Assembly (NCBI GenBank): GCA_038239005.1
Contig: JBBSFE010000004.1
Coordinates: 1 to 64,000 of the forward strand
Reading direction: 5' to 3'
Source: DASXHD01 sp038239005
Lineage (GTDB): Bacteria > Myxococcota_A > Polyangia > Polyangiales > Polyangiaceae
DNA length: 64,000 nucleotides
A program made the translations under genes and the position numbers. Under the pieces are notes generated by a model. The model was given only the letters and a program-made list of their open reading frames with translations, made no database searches and was not told where the DNA came from. Positions 32,938 to 41,837 of this stretch are shown one piece after another. Every line of letters begins with the position of its first letter. The first letter of the stretch is position 1.

Positions 32938-35133
32938 TCAGCGGCCCCAGCTCGTGAGGGCGGCGGCGGTTGGGCCATCCAGCATCGGGGCTGTGTGGAC
33001 CGCGTGTTTTTTCGAAGCCGCGGTTGACATGAGCTTTCGGAGCGCTTCGCTCGCGATCGGGGCGAGTGGCGCGGCGTCGCTGGAGCATGCGGCGTCGAGG
33101 GCTGGGACGCAGAGCTCGCTGACGGTGTCGTTCGTTCGATAGAGCAAACCCGTCCAGCTCACCAGCGTTCCGGCACGACCCATGGCGGACGATGCAAAGA
33201 GCGCACGCATACCCTCGACGTCTTGGGCCGATGCGAGGTCTTCGCCTTCGAATGACACAGGCGCCGCGAGGCCGAGCTCCGCGAGCACCGTCGTCGCGAT
33301 GTCGACGGCGGATGTTGGAGCGTGGACACGCGACGGCGCCGACTCGCCCGCCGAATGAACGACCAGCAGCGACGCGAGCGCACCTTCTTCGAGTGGCTCG
33401 GCATCGCCGAAGGGAACGTGTGCGGCGGCGTCCATGCCCGTGTCGGAGGTCACGATAATGGCGGTGTCGTCACGGCGCCCGGCGTCGTCGATGGCCGCGA
33501 GCAAGCGACCGATTGCGCCGTCATGCGAGGCCACCGCAAAATCGTGGAGTGCCCACGCGCGTTTGCGATCGGCGTCGTTGAAACGCACGAGCGGCGGCAC
33601 GCGGCGCGCGCGCGCGAGGATCTCGGCGGCGTGCGCGCCTGGCTCGATCGGGCCCGTGTAGTTTTCGGGCGGGAGCGCCTTCAACGCGTCCGGCGGCACT
33701 TCCCACGGCGGATGTCCGCCGCGCGCGTGAACGACGACGACGAAACGCTCCGTTTTGTGTGCGCCGATCCACGTCGCGGCTTCTTCGATCACGTGCGTCG
33801 CGCCACCTTCGGTTCCAGGAAAAACCGGAACGAACGTTTGAAAGCCGCGGGCAAATCCGAACGCGGCCGATGTCGTCGGATTCGCGGTGAACATCGCCGT
33901 CGAAATGCCCGCTTCGCGCGCGGCCTCGCCGACCGTGATGATTCCGTCGACGAGGCGTGATGCATCGCCCTCTGCGCCGTGCTCGCTCGGGAGCACGCCG
34001 GTCAACATCGAGCCCACCGACGCCGCGGCCCACGTACTCGTCGCTCGGTGAGCATCGAACACGCGACTCGTCGCAGCGAGCGCCGAGAGCGCCGGTAGAA
34101 GGGCCGCCGTCGCGGGCGTTTGCCCGAGCACGACGACCACGACGCCGCGCGCGACGTGAGCGCGCTTCTGCACGGCATGCTCGGGCGCGCGAAGCTTGAG
34201 GTCCGCGACGAGCACGCGCGACGCAGGCGTCGACTGATCGACGCGGAGCTCGATCGCGCAAACGCCTTGCGCGTCGTCTGGAATCGTCAGCGCGATCGGT
34301 TTCCATCCGGTCGAATCGTCGATGTGCGTCTTGCCAAGCGAGAGCGGCGCCACGCGATCACGCAAGAGGCGCACTTCGATGTCGCCCGAGCCTTTTCCGA
34401 GCAGCCCCGCTTGCGCGTCGAGCGTGGCGCCTTTTGGAATCGCCGCGGTGCATCGCACGAATGCTGGCGCACGAAGCGCGATGGCACGACGCGGGATGCC
34501 TCCGACCGTTTCTGTCGTGGCGCTGTCGAACGTCGGCGCGGCGTAGGTTGCGTCGGCTTGCGAGCCCACGCGAATCCAATCGATCTCCGCGGCGGCGTCC
34601 GGCGCTTTACCGAGCCCGCCGAAATGCAGCACGAGCTCGTTCGTACCGGCAGTCAGGGCCGTGGCGGTGGAGTGAAGCGAGCGAATCGCAGTCTCCCCTT
34701 TCGCGAGCGCGACCGTTCCGAGAGGTTTGCCGTTGAGCGACGCGCTCACGCGTTTTGCGGTGAGACCGCGAATGCGCAAATCGACGAATGCTTCGTGCGC
34801 TGGCTCTTCGGCGGGCCCCGCAAAGCGAAACGTCAGCGTGTGCGAGCTGATGCGGTCCCATGTTGCGCCGTCGTGCTCGGTCGCCTCGAGTGTGGCCGTT
34901 TCTTTGATTCCATAAAGCGGACGCGCCGCAGGCACACCCAAATCGATCAGCACACCTTCATGACCGAAGACACACTCGCCCGCGTGAATCGGCAAATCGA
35001 CGAGCACCCGACGCGGAGCGAGCGCGCCTGCATCGACGGCAACGACGGCGCCCGCGTCGGTCGTGCTCGCGGGATCTTTCTTCGAGCCGCACGCGCACAG
35101 CGTGAAGAGCGCGGCGACGAGCCGCCCGGTCAC
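32938..35133 (-). CDS. Sulfatase-fold lipoprotein, probably inactive
   Basis: The ~731-residue protein begins with GTG 35131-35133 (GTGA overlap with the upstream regulator) and has a lipobox CAC in LVAALFTLCACGSKKD. Residues ~55-350 are a beta-rich accessory region. Residues ~385-700 follow the sulfatase/alkaline-phosphatase-superfamily plan: VVVVVLGQ instead of the metal-binding ISxDTL, TSTWAAASVGSMLTG at the nucleophile loop with SEHGAEG after it, VVVVHARGGHPPWEVP, and IIVTSDTGMD where SDHG is expected. Several metal ligands appear lost, so catalysis is doubtful; a binding or sensing role is more likely. It overlaps a multi-domain signalling gene, so the two should act together. Confidence 0.78.
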   Translation of the reverse strand: MTGRLVAALFTLCACGSKKDPASTTDAGAVVAVDAGALAPRRVLVDLPIHAGECVFGHEGVLIDLGVPAARPLYGIKETATLEATEHDGATWDRISSHTLTFRFAGPAEEPAHEAFVDLRIRGLTAKRVSASLNGKPLGTVALAKGETAIRSLHSTATALTAGTNELVLHFGGLGKAPDAAAEIDWIRVGSQADATYAAPTFDSATTETVGGIPRRAIALRAPAFVRCTAAIPKGATLDAQAGLLGKGSGDIEVRLLRDRVAPLSLGKTHIDDSTGWKPIALTIPDDAQGVCAIELRVDQSTPASRVLVADLKLRAPEHAVQKRAHVARGVVVVVLGQTPATAALLPALSALAATSRVFDAHRATSTWAAASVGSMLTGVLPSEHGAEGDASRLVDGIITVGEAAREAGISTAMFTANPTTSAAFGFARGFQTFVPVFPGTEGGATHVIEEAATWIGAHKTERFVVVVHARGGHPPWEVPPDALKALPPENYTGPIEPGAHAAEILARARRVPPLVRFNDADRKRAWALHDFAVASHDGAIGRLLAAIDDAGRRDDTAIIVTSDTGMDAAAHVPFGDAEPLEEGALASLLVVHSAGESAPSRVHAPTSAVDIATTVLAELGLAAPVSFEGEDLASAQDVEGMRALFASSAMGRAGTLVSWTGLLYRTNDTVSELCVPALDAACSSDAAPLAPIASEALRKLMSTAASKKHAVHTAPMLDGPTAAALTSWGR

Positions 35134-38100
35134 GGCCAGTCGACGCGCGCGGTCTTGCCCGCGTGGACGTCGACCGTTTTCGTGCGTGACCCCGCGCGAA
35201 GCTCGTGTGCGCCCGCGACGATTGCGCCCGCGGGACGCTCGACGCCGTCGACGAGAACGGGCGTCGACTCGGGCGCGTGAATCTCGAGCCAGCCTTCGTT
35301 GTCCGCGACGACAGCCGCCCCCGGAAGATCTGTGTAAAGTACATTGATTGGCGCCTCGGACGACGCCGTGACGGCGGGGCCAGGCTCGGCGGGCGTGGGC
35401 GCGGTCGACACGCGCACCGCAACGTATCCGGCGAGCGCGACGGTCGCGATGACGGCGATCCATCGCACGGCGTTCGAACGCGAAGTCGGCGGATGCGAAG
35501 CACGCGCAATCGACGAGTGCGGCGTCTTCGCGTCCTTCTTGGGCGCGGCCTTCACGGCAACGACGGGTGCCACGGCCTCTTCCCCCTCTTCGTCCTCTTC
35601 GTCTTCCTCTTCTTCGCCCTCTTCCTGTTCTTCTTCTTCTTCTTCCAAGTCAGGCTCTGACAATTCGAGCTTCGGCGCGGCTGGCGCGTCGGGCGCGGTG
35701 ACGCCCGATTCGATGACGGGCATGGGCGGCGTCGCCATCTTGGGCTCGTAGAGGGCTTCGACCTCGGTCTTGTCGGCGGGATTGGCGGGCGGATTCGACG
35801 AACGCGGACGAAGCTCGCTGGGCTCGATGATGGGCGGCGGCAGCGGCGACGACGTGTGCCCTCCTGGCGCGGGTGAATTTTCGCTGAGCTTTTGGATGAC
35901 GGCGTCTTCGAGCGATGTCGGTTTCGACTGGCGGCGCTCTTCCGCCAGGATGCGCGCCTCTTCGTCGAGGAGCTCTTGCACCGAAACTTGGAGCGACGTC
36001 TCCACCATCGCGGCCTTCGAGAGCCCGCGCTTCACCGTAGCGGGCGGAACCGGCGGCGGAACGGGATCCGGAACGGCAACGGCGCCTTTCGTAGCCTCGG
36101 TGATCTTCGCTTCTTCGCCGAGGATTTGCTCGATCGATACGTTCACCGAGCTCTCGGCGTAGTCGTCGCGGACCTTCGCGATGATCGGCGGAGGCGTCAT
36201 GCTCGGACGAATCGGCGAGAGCGGCGACGTGTTGCGCGTCGGCGCGCCGCGCAAAATCGCGAGCGCAGCCGCGACGGCAGGCTCGAGGATCTCCGCGCCC
36301 GTTTCGTCGTACACGCCGACGACTGCGCCACGCACGGCGAGATCGGAAAGCACGTCATCGAGCAAGCTCGGCACGACTTGACCTTCGAGCAAGAGCGCTC
36401 GCGGCGATGCGCCCTTCGACATGCGCACGATGAGCGAGCGCGCGGGCTCGGGCGTCGCGCGCAAATAGTGAAGCAGCAAATCGTCATCGAGCTGCAGCCG
36501 AGCGACGCGCGTTGCGTGGGGCCCCGTCGTGACGGCGGTGGAGCCGCGCGCGTGAGCGATGTGTGACTCGAGCTGTGCGGCGAGCGTTCCGACGAGCTCG
36601 CCTTGCATCGGACCCGGCGTCGCGGGAGCGACAACGAAGCGACCCGCGGACACGCCGAGGAGCTCTCGCAAAACCTTGGGCCCGCGCGCGAAGTTGCCGT
36701 CACCGGCGGTGCGCGTTGCGCGGCGTGGGGCGCCGTCGCGAAGCTCGATTTCGTAGAGACACGATGCGTCGCGAATGGAGATGCGGGCGTCGTGCCGCAA
36801 GTTGCTCACGAACTCGAGAAGCGACCGCACGGTGAGCCCATCGAGACGACCGCGAACTTCGCCCGTGCCTTTGAGACGCGCCTCGACGCGTGCGCGCGGC
36901 CAAAGCACCTCACGAACGCGTGCGAGAACCGAACGTGCATCGCTCTCCTTGCGGAGATACGCGGCAGCGCTCGCGCCGAGCTCGCGCACGCGCTGGAGCA
37001 AGTCTTCCTTCCACGAGAGCAAGATGACGGGTGTGTCGCGCAAGGCGACGTCGCGCTTGATGGCGCGCGAGAGTGCGAAGCCATCCATCTTGGGCATCAA
37101 GATGTCGCTGATGATCACATCGGGCGAGGTGCGCATCGCGATCTCGAGCGCGGTGGCGCCGTCGAGTGCTTCATGGACGACGCAGCCCGTCGTGCGGAGC
37201 AAATCGGAGAGGAACCACGTGACGCCGGGGTCGTCATCGGCGACGACCACGCGGCGCCCTTCGAGTGTGACGTCCGCTGCAGCACCACGGCCGCGACGCA
37301 CGCGATCGGCGCCGGGAACATCGGGTTGGAACGCGAGCGTTTGCGAGCCTTCGGGCCCGCCAGGCGCAAAACGAACGGCGCCGCCGGTGCGCGTGGTGAC
37401 GACTTCGCGAACGCGTGAGATGGCGCCCCAAATCGCGGCCATGACCTCGGTGCCTTCGCCGAGAGAAACGCGTTTGCCGCGCGAGGTTGGGTCGACTGCG
37501 CCGGAAATGGCACGACGCACTTCGTCTGCGAGGCGTTCGCCGAGTTGTTCGATCGTCGGCTCGCCGAGCGACATGCGCACCGTGCGGCCATCGCGTTGGT
37601 CGACGGCTTCGTCGCAAATCGCGCGAAGCGCATCACCGGAAAACGGTGACGACAGAGTGCGCGCGACGCCGAGTGCGACGAAGCGTGCGGTCTTTGCGGA
37701 GTCGAGCTTGCCGACGACGACGATGGGCACCGGCTCTGTGAGCGGATCATCGGCGAGCGCTTCGACGAGCTCGGCCGCTTGCGGGACTTGCGCATCGAGC
37801 ACGACGACATCGGGCGCGATCGCGCGCGCGAGACCGATCGCGTGTTGTGCGTCTTCCGTGCGTTCGCATTCGATGGCGCGATGCTCGTCGGTTTCGTGGA
37901 GCGCATCGGCGATCGATTCGGGCCCGACGACGAGCACCGTCATCGGCGAGGCGCTCGTGACGACGACTTCGTCTGCGACGGGAGCTTCGCGCGGCTCTCC
38001 TTGACGATGCGGCGCGGGCGGTGCCGACTCGGGGCGACGCTGATCGCTCCACGCGAGCGCGGGAAGATCATCGAGCGCACGCGCGACGATGGTGACGTTA

Positions 38101-38381
38101 CGAAGCGTCGTGGCATTCGATGGGTCGAGTGACTCGAGCGCGGCCTCGGCTTCGGCGAGCGCTTGCGCCATCGCGTCGAACCGCATCATGCGTGCGCTCG
38201 TGCCGAGCGCGTGGAGCTTGCGACGGAGCTCGTCTCGGGGGGCTTGCGCCTTCGGATCGCTCTCGAGCGCAGCGAGCGCTTTTCGCGTATCGCCGACCTT
38301 ACGACCGAGCGAAGCGACGAAATCCGCACGCGCACCGCCGAACCCCTGCGCGTCGTCCTTCTCCTGTCCCTCGGCCATCAT
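35130..38381 (-). CDS. Multi-domain signalling protein: HPt-like, REC, REC, DUF4388-like, TM
   Basis: The 1083-residue protein opens with an HPt-like four-helix segment (LRRKLHALGTSARMMRF, His ~57). A receiver-like domain (VLVVGP...PDVVVLDAQVP) spans ~147-265 and a second, complete one (VVVADDDPG, VIISDILMPKMDG, VILLSW, YLRKES) ~380-505. Next is a DUF4388/PATAN-like region (RLDGLTVRSLLEFVSNLRHDARISI, ~525-610). A long disordered part holds three VSIEQILGEEAKI-like helices and an almost pure Glu/Asp run (~925-960). One TM helix (RWIAVIATVALAGYVAV) follows and then a PEGA-like extracytoplasmic domain. It likely links phosphorelay input to envelope output. Confidence 0.85.
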   Translation of the reverse strand: MMAEGQEKDDAQGFGGARADFVASLGRKVGDTRKALAALESDPKAQAPRDELRRKLHALGTSARMMRFDAMAQALAEAEAALESLDPSNATTLRNVTIVARALDDLPALAWSDQRRPESAPPAPHRQGEPREAPVADEVVVTSASPMTVLVVGPESIADALHETDEHRAIECERTEDAQHAIGLARAIAPDVVVLDAQVPQAAELVEALADDPLTEPVPIVVVGKLDSAKTARFVALGVARTLSSPFSGDALRAICDEAVDQRDGRTVRMSLGEPTIEQLGERLADEVRRAISGAVDPTSRGKRVSLGEGTEVMAAIWGAISRVREVVTTRTGGAVRFAPGGPEGSQTLAFQPDVPGADRVRRGRGAAADVTLEGRRVVVADDDPGVTWFLSDLLRTTGCVVHEALDGATALEIAMRTSPDVIISDILMPKMDGFALSRAIKRDVALRDTPVILLSWKEDLLQRVRELGASAAAYLRKESDARSVLARVREVLWPRARVEARLKGTGEVRGRLDGLTVRSLLEFVSNLRHDARISIRDASCLYEIELRDGAPRRATRTAGDGNFARGPKVLRELLGVSAGRFVVAPATPGPMQGELVGTLAAQLESHIAHARGSTAVTTGPHATRVARLQLDDDLLLHYLRATPEPARSLIVRMSKGASPRALLLEGQVVPSLLDDVLSDLAVRGAVVGVYDETGAEILEPAVAAALAILRGAPTRNTSPLSPIRPSMTPPPIIAKVRDDYAESSVNVSIEQILGEEAKITEATKGAVAVPDPVPPPVPPATVKRGLSKAAMVETSLQVSVQELLDEEARILAEERRQSKPTSLEDAVIQKLSENSPAPGGHTSSPLPPPIIEPSELRPRSSNPPANPADKTEVEALYEPKMATPPMPVIESGVTAPDAPAAPKLELSEPDLEEEEEEQEEGEEEEDEEDEEGEEAVAPVVAVKAAPKKDAKTPHSSIARASHPPTSRSNAVRWIAVIATVALAGYVAVRVSTAPTPAEPGPAVTASSEAPINVLYTDLPGAAVVADNEGWLEIHAPESTPVLVDGVERPAGAIVAGAHELRAGSRTKTVDVHAGKTARVDWP

Positions 38382-38419
38382 TTTTTGCTAACACGGGGGC
38401 GGCCTAAAACACAGTTGTC

Positions 38420-39604
38420 ATGTCGATTCGCCGCGCGACCAAAGCCGACCTCGACCGCATCGTCGAGATTCACCTGGCGTGCTACCCGGACGACCGGAAT
38501 GCCGCCCACAGGCGGCTCAACTTTGTCCAAAATACATTTGGCCGTTTCGACGATCTACGCGTGGCCGTGCATCGCGGGCGCGTCGTGGGTCACGGTTTTG
38601 GTTTTGCACTCGAGGCATATTTCGGTGGCGTGGCTGCGCGCGCTGTCGGCATCGCGAGCATCGGTGTCGCGCCCGAAGCGCGAGGCGTCGGCGTGTCACG
38701 TGAGCTCGTCGTTGCGCTCGAGGATGAAGCTCGCAAACGCGGCGCGGTGCTCTCGATCCTCCACGCGTTTCGCCATGGGTTCTACAAGAAGCTTGGTTAC
38801 GCAGACGTCTCCCCCTCGCGCCGTCTCGCGTGTGATCCACGCGCAATCCCGCGCGAATGGGTCGAGCGCGCGCGCGCCGCGAACCTTCGCGCCGCGACTG
38901 CGAAAGATCTCGACGCAGTCGTCGCGCTCCATCGCAGCGCAGCGAAACGAGCGACCGGATGGAACACCCGCACGCAAGCCGCGTGGAAGCGACGCTTCGA
39001 AAAACCACACGTTCAAATCGTCATGCTCGAAGGAGCTGGGTACGTCGCGTTCACGCTGTGGCAATCCGAAGCGCACGCGCGAACGCGCCTCGACGTCATC
39101 GAGCTCGTCGCAAAGAACGATGCCGCACGTCGCACACTATGGGGCCTCCTTGGGATGCAGGCCGGTCAGGTCACCGAAATCGCCATCGAGGTCTCGGAAG
39201 ATGATCCGATTCTTTTCGCACTGACCGACGTCGACGGCGCGCGCCACGGCGATGACATCGTCGAGCACGATCTCGGATGCATTGTCGCAGGCCCGATGAT
39301 TCGCATGCTCGACATCGATCGCGCTCTCGCCGCTCGCGGCTACGCATGCGACGGCGAAGTGGATCTCGTCACGAGCGATCGCGCACGACGCCTCACGTCG
39401 AAAAAAGGGCGCGCGAAAATCGGCAAAGGGCGACCGAGACACGCCATCACGCTCGACGAACGAACGCTCGCATCCATCGCATTTGGTGGCCTTTCCGCGA
39501 TCGGCGCACATCGCCTCGGGCTCGTGACCGGCCACGAAGAAGACGCCGCCCGCGCGAGCGATGTGTTTCGCATTCCACCCTTCTTCACGCTCGATCGGTT
39601 CTGA
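38420..39604 (+). CDS. GNAT N-acetyltransferase, Eis-like
   Basis: The 394-residue protein has the Eis architecture: an N-terminal GNAT domain (RRATKADLDRIVEIHLACYP; acetyl-CoA loop IGVAPEARGVGVSRELV), a second GNAT-like half (~160-290), and a C-terminal sterol-carrier-like domain (~290-394). Eis-type enzymes acetylate multiple amines of aminoglycosides or of proteins in mycobacteria; the substrate here is unknown. ATG at 38420 gives MSIRRATKADLDR. It is followed 1 nt later by a membrane protein gene. Confidence 0.85.
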   Translation: MSIRRATKADLDRIVEIHLACYPDDRNAAHRRLNFVQNTFGRFDDLRVAVHRGRVVGHGFGFALEAYFGGVAARAVGIASIGVAPEARGVGVSRELVVALEDEARKRGAVLSILHAFRHGFYKKLGYADVSPSRRLACDPRAIPREWVERARAANLRAATAKDLDAVVALHRSAAKRATGWNTRTQAAWKRRFEKPHVQIVMLEGAGYVAFTLWQSEAHARTRLDVIELVAKNDAARRTLWGLLGMQAGQVTEIAIEVSEDDPILFALTDVDGARHGDDIVEHDLGCIVAGPMIRMLDIDRALAARGYACDGEVDLVTSDRARRLTSKKGRAKIGKGRPRHAITLDERTLASIAFGGLSAIGAHRLGLVTGHEEDAARASDVFRIPPFFTLDRF

Positions 39605-39605
39605 C

Positions 39606-40400
39606 GTGGAAGACGCTCACGCTCTCCGCGAGGCTCGCCCGCCGTGGCTCGTTCGTTTCGGCGCGACCGTGGGCGCAGCAGCGCTCGGCTCGCTTCTAGC
39701 GGCCGGTCCCGGTGCGCTGCGCATGGCGAGCACCGGCGATGTCGGCATTGCGCGCGCCTGGCTCACGCTCGCAGGGCTTCTTCTTTTTCCGATGTGCGCG
39801 ATCGTTCCCGTCGTGCGGCTTGCGCGCGATGCGCTCCGCGGCATCGTCCGACCCGAGCGCGCGCTCGAGCGCGTCGCATCGGCGACGGTGTTCGCGTGCA
39901 CATGGCTTTGGTCACTCTCGGTGCTCGGCGCGATGCTGCGCGAAAAAACGCATCAACGATCGCTCGGCGCGGTCACGTTCGCCATCTTCGCGGTTGTGTC
40001 GGCGGCGGCGCTCGCGCTCGTCGCGCGCAGACTCGCGACCATCCTCGGCGCGCTCCGTGATCGACGACGCGAAACCGGAACGCTCATGTGCGCCGCTGCG
40101 ATTGCGCTTCCGCTCATCGTCCTCGGCATGCGCATCGTGCGCGCCGCGCCTCACCTCGATGATGGCGCACGCGCGATGCTCGTCGATGGCATCGCCGTCG
40201 CACTCGCCGCCGCTTTCTCGGCGACCACGGCCCTCGAAAATCGCCGGCTCGTCGCGCGCGTAGGCCCGCCTGCGGCGGTCTGTTTTCTCGTGGTCACGAT
40301 GCACACGCTCGCGACCGATTTGCCCGCCTCGGTCGCGATTCAGCACGTTTGCCCCCTCTATTTCGCCCTACTTTCGGCCTTCGCGCGCCTTGGTGCGTGA
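39606..40400 (+). CDS. Polytopic membrane protein of unknown function
   Basis: The 264-residue protein begins at GTG 39606, one base after the previous stop, and has about six to seven hydrophobic segments (VGAAALGSLLAAG, WLTLAGLLLFPMCAIVPVV, VFACTWLWSLSVLG, VTFAIFAVVSAAALALV, LMCAAAIALPLIVLGM, DGIAVALAAAF, PAAVCFLVVTMHT). Short basic loops alternate. No family is recognised. Its position between an Eis-like gene and a BI-1 gene suggests membrane physiology, without further evidence. Confidence 0.7.
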   Translation: MEDAHALREARPPWLVRFGATVGAAALGSLLAAGPGALRMASTGDVGIARAWLTLAGLLLFPMCAIVPVVRLARDALRGIVRPERALERVASATVFACTWLWSLSVLGAMLREKTHQRSLGAVTFAIFAVVSAAALALVARRLATILGALRDRRRETGTLMCAAAIALPLIVLGMRIVRAAPHLDDGARAMLVDGIAVALAAAFSATTALENRRLVARVGPPAAVCFLVVTMHTLATDLPASVAIQHVCPLYFALLSAFARLGA

Positions 40401-40443
40401 GCCCTGTTGACGGGCGCGCGTAGAACCTTAAGTTCTTGCCACG

Positions 40444-41181
40444 ATGTACTCGTTTCAGCAGCGAAGTTTGCAGCAGCCCATGGCCGCCTCGGCGGCTCTT
40501 CCGTTTTTGCGGCGCGTCTATTTGCTGTTCACGGGCGGAGTCATCTTCGCCGTGCTCGGTGCATTCGCGGCGCTCTACGCAGGCACGCCCGTTGCGGTCG
40601 CGTCGCGCGGCACGGTTGGGTACATCCCGCCGGTCGTGGGGTTCGCGCTCCAGCACTGGTTGATCATGATGCTCGTATACATCGGCGCTTTCTTCGCGGC
40701 GTCGTATGCGCGGCACATTCGCGGCGTGAACGTGGTCGCGCTGTTTGGTTACGCGTTCATCACGGGGCTCTTCATTGCGCCGTCGGTGTTCATCGCGCAG
40801 GCCATGGCCGCATCAGGTCACACGCTCGATGCGTCGCCGGTTCGCGATGCGTTCCTGCTGACGGCCGCGGCGTTCACCGGGCTTAGCGGCTACACGCTCA
40901 TCTCGCGACGCGATTTTTCGAACATCGGCGCTGCGCTCACGATCGGGCTCTTCGTGCTCATCGGTGCGTCGCTGCTCGGCTTCTTCGTTCACGCCGAAGT
41001 GTTTCACCTCGCGGTCGCCAGCATGGGCGTCCTCTTGTTCGCCGGCTACATCCTCTACGATACGAGCCGCATCATGCGCGAAGGCGAGAACGACGCCGTT
41101 GGCGCCGCGCTTCGGCTGTTTCTCGACATCGTGAACATGTTTCTTCTCCTGCTCCGCATCTTCTCATCGCGCAGCCGCTGA
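40444..41181 (+). CDS. Bax inhibitor-1/YccA family membrane protein
   Basis: The 245-residue protein has seven TM segments and the BI-1 hallmark near the C terminus, LFAGYILYDTSRIMREGENDAVGAALRLFLDIVNMFLLLLRIF, with its di-acidic sensor region. BI-1 proteins are pH-dependent calcium leak channels or FtsH modulators. ATG at 40444 is preceded by a 44-nt gap holding an agaac/gttct inverted repeat. The stop TGA shares two bases with the next gene's ATG (TGATG). Confidence 0.9.
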   Translation: MYSFQQRSLQQPMAASAALPFLRRVYLLFTGGVIFAVLGAFAALYAGTPVAVASRGTVGYIPPVVGFALQHWLIMMLVYIGAFFAASYARHIRGVNVVALFGYAFITGLFIAPSVFIAQAMAASGHTLDASPVRDAFLLTAAAFTGLSGYTLISRRDFSNIGAALTIGLFVLIGASLLGFFVHAEVFHLAVASMGVLLFAGYILYDTSRIMREGENDAVGAALRLFLDIVNMFLLLLRIFSSRSR

Positions 41182-41837
41182 TGCAGCGTGCGTTGATTTG
41201 GTTCTTGCTGTCGTTCTTTGGAGCGACATCGCTCGCGTTCGCGGCCGAGCCGAAAGGCATTGCCGTCATCGCAGCCGACGGCGCAACGGACGCAGCATGG
41301 CCGCTCGCGCGCGGCGTCTACACGAGCAACTTCATCCGCCCGGCCATCGACGATGCGCACGCGCGTGTGCTCGCAGGTGAGCCCGCTCCCGAGGGCTCTC
41401 CCGAGCTCGCCGAGCTCGCCGAGCTTCGCGCCGGCATCAAGGGCGACGACGCCGCATCGCGCGAAGTCCTCGCCTCGCTCGCACAAAAACTTTCGGTTCG
41501 CGGCGTCGTCGTCGTCTTCGCTACGACGCCTCCGAGCGCGCGCCTCTTCGACGCCACATCACGGGCCTTCGATGCAGCGCGATACGCAGCCGACGTCGAC
41601 GCCACATGGGCATCGACCGTCGCTTCGCTCGAACGTCCCTATCGCCCGGCCACGCCGCTCGTCGTCATCAACACGCAGCCCTCTCCAATCGCAAAGAAGG
41701 GCGAATCCAAGGCGTTTTACGAATCACCCTGGTTTTGGGCGGCCATCGGCGCCGCAGCGCTCATCGGCGGCGGCGTGCTCATCGCGACGAACGTGCAGAG
41801 CGGCGATAACATCCATCTTCAAATGCGGTTGCCATGA
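41181..41837 (+). CDS. Secreted/membrane protein of unknown function
   Basis: The 218-residue protein starts with a signal peptide (MQRALIWFLLSFFGATSLAFA, cleavage before AEPKG) and ends with a TM helix (FWAAIGAAALIGGGVLIATNV). The core has Rossmann-like strands (IAVIAADGA, VRGVVVVFATTPPSARLFD). Its start and stop both overlap neighbours (TGATG; ATGA), so it is coupled to BI-1 upstream and an HExxH peptidase downstream. No family is recognised. Confidence 0.72.
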   Translation: MQRALIWFLLSFFGATSLAFAAEPKGIAVIAADGATDAAWPLARGVYTSNFIRPAIDDAHARVLAGEPAPEGSPELAELAELRAGIKGDDAASREVLASLAQKLSVRGVVVVFATTPPSARLFDATSRAFDAARYAADVDATWASTVASLERPYRPATPLVVINTQPSPIAKKGESKAFYESPWFWAAIGAAALIGGGVLIATNVQSGDNIHLQMRLP

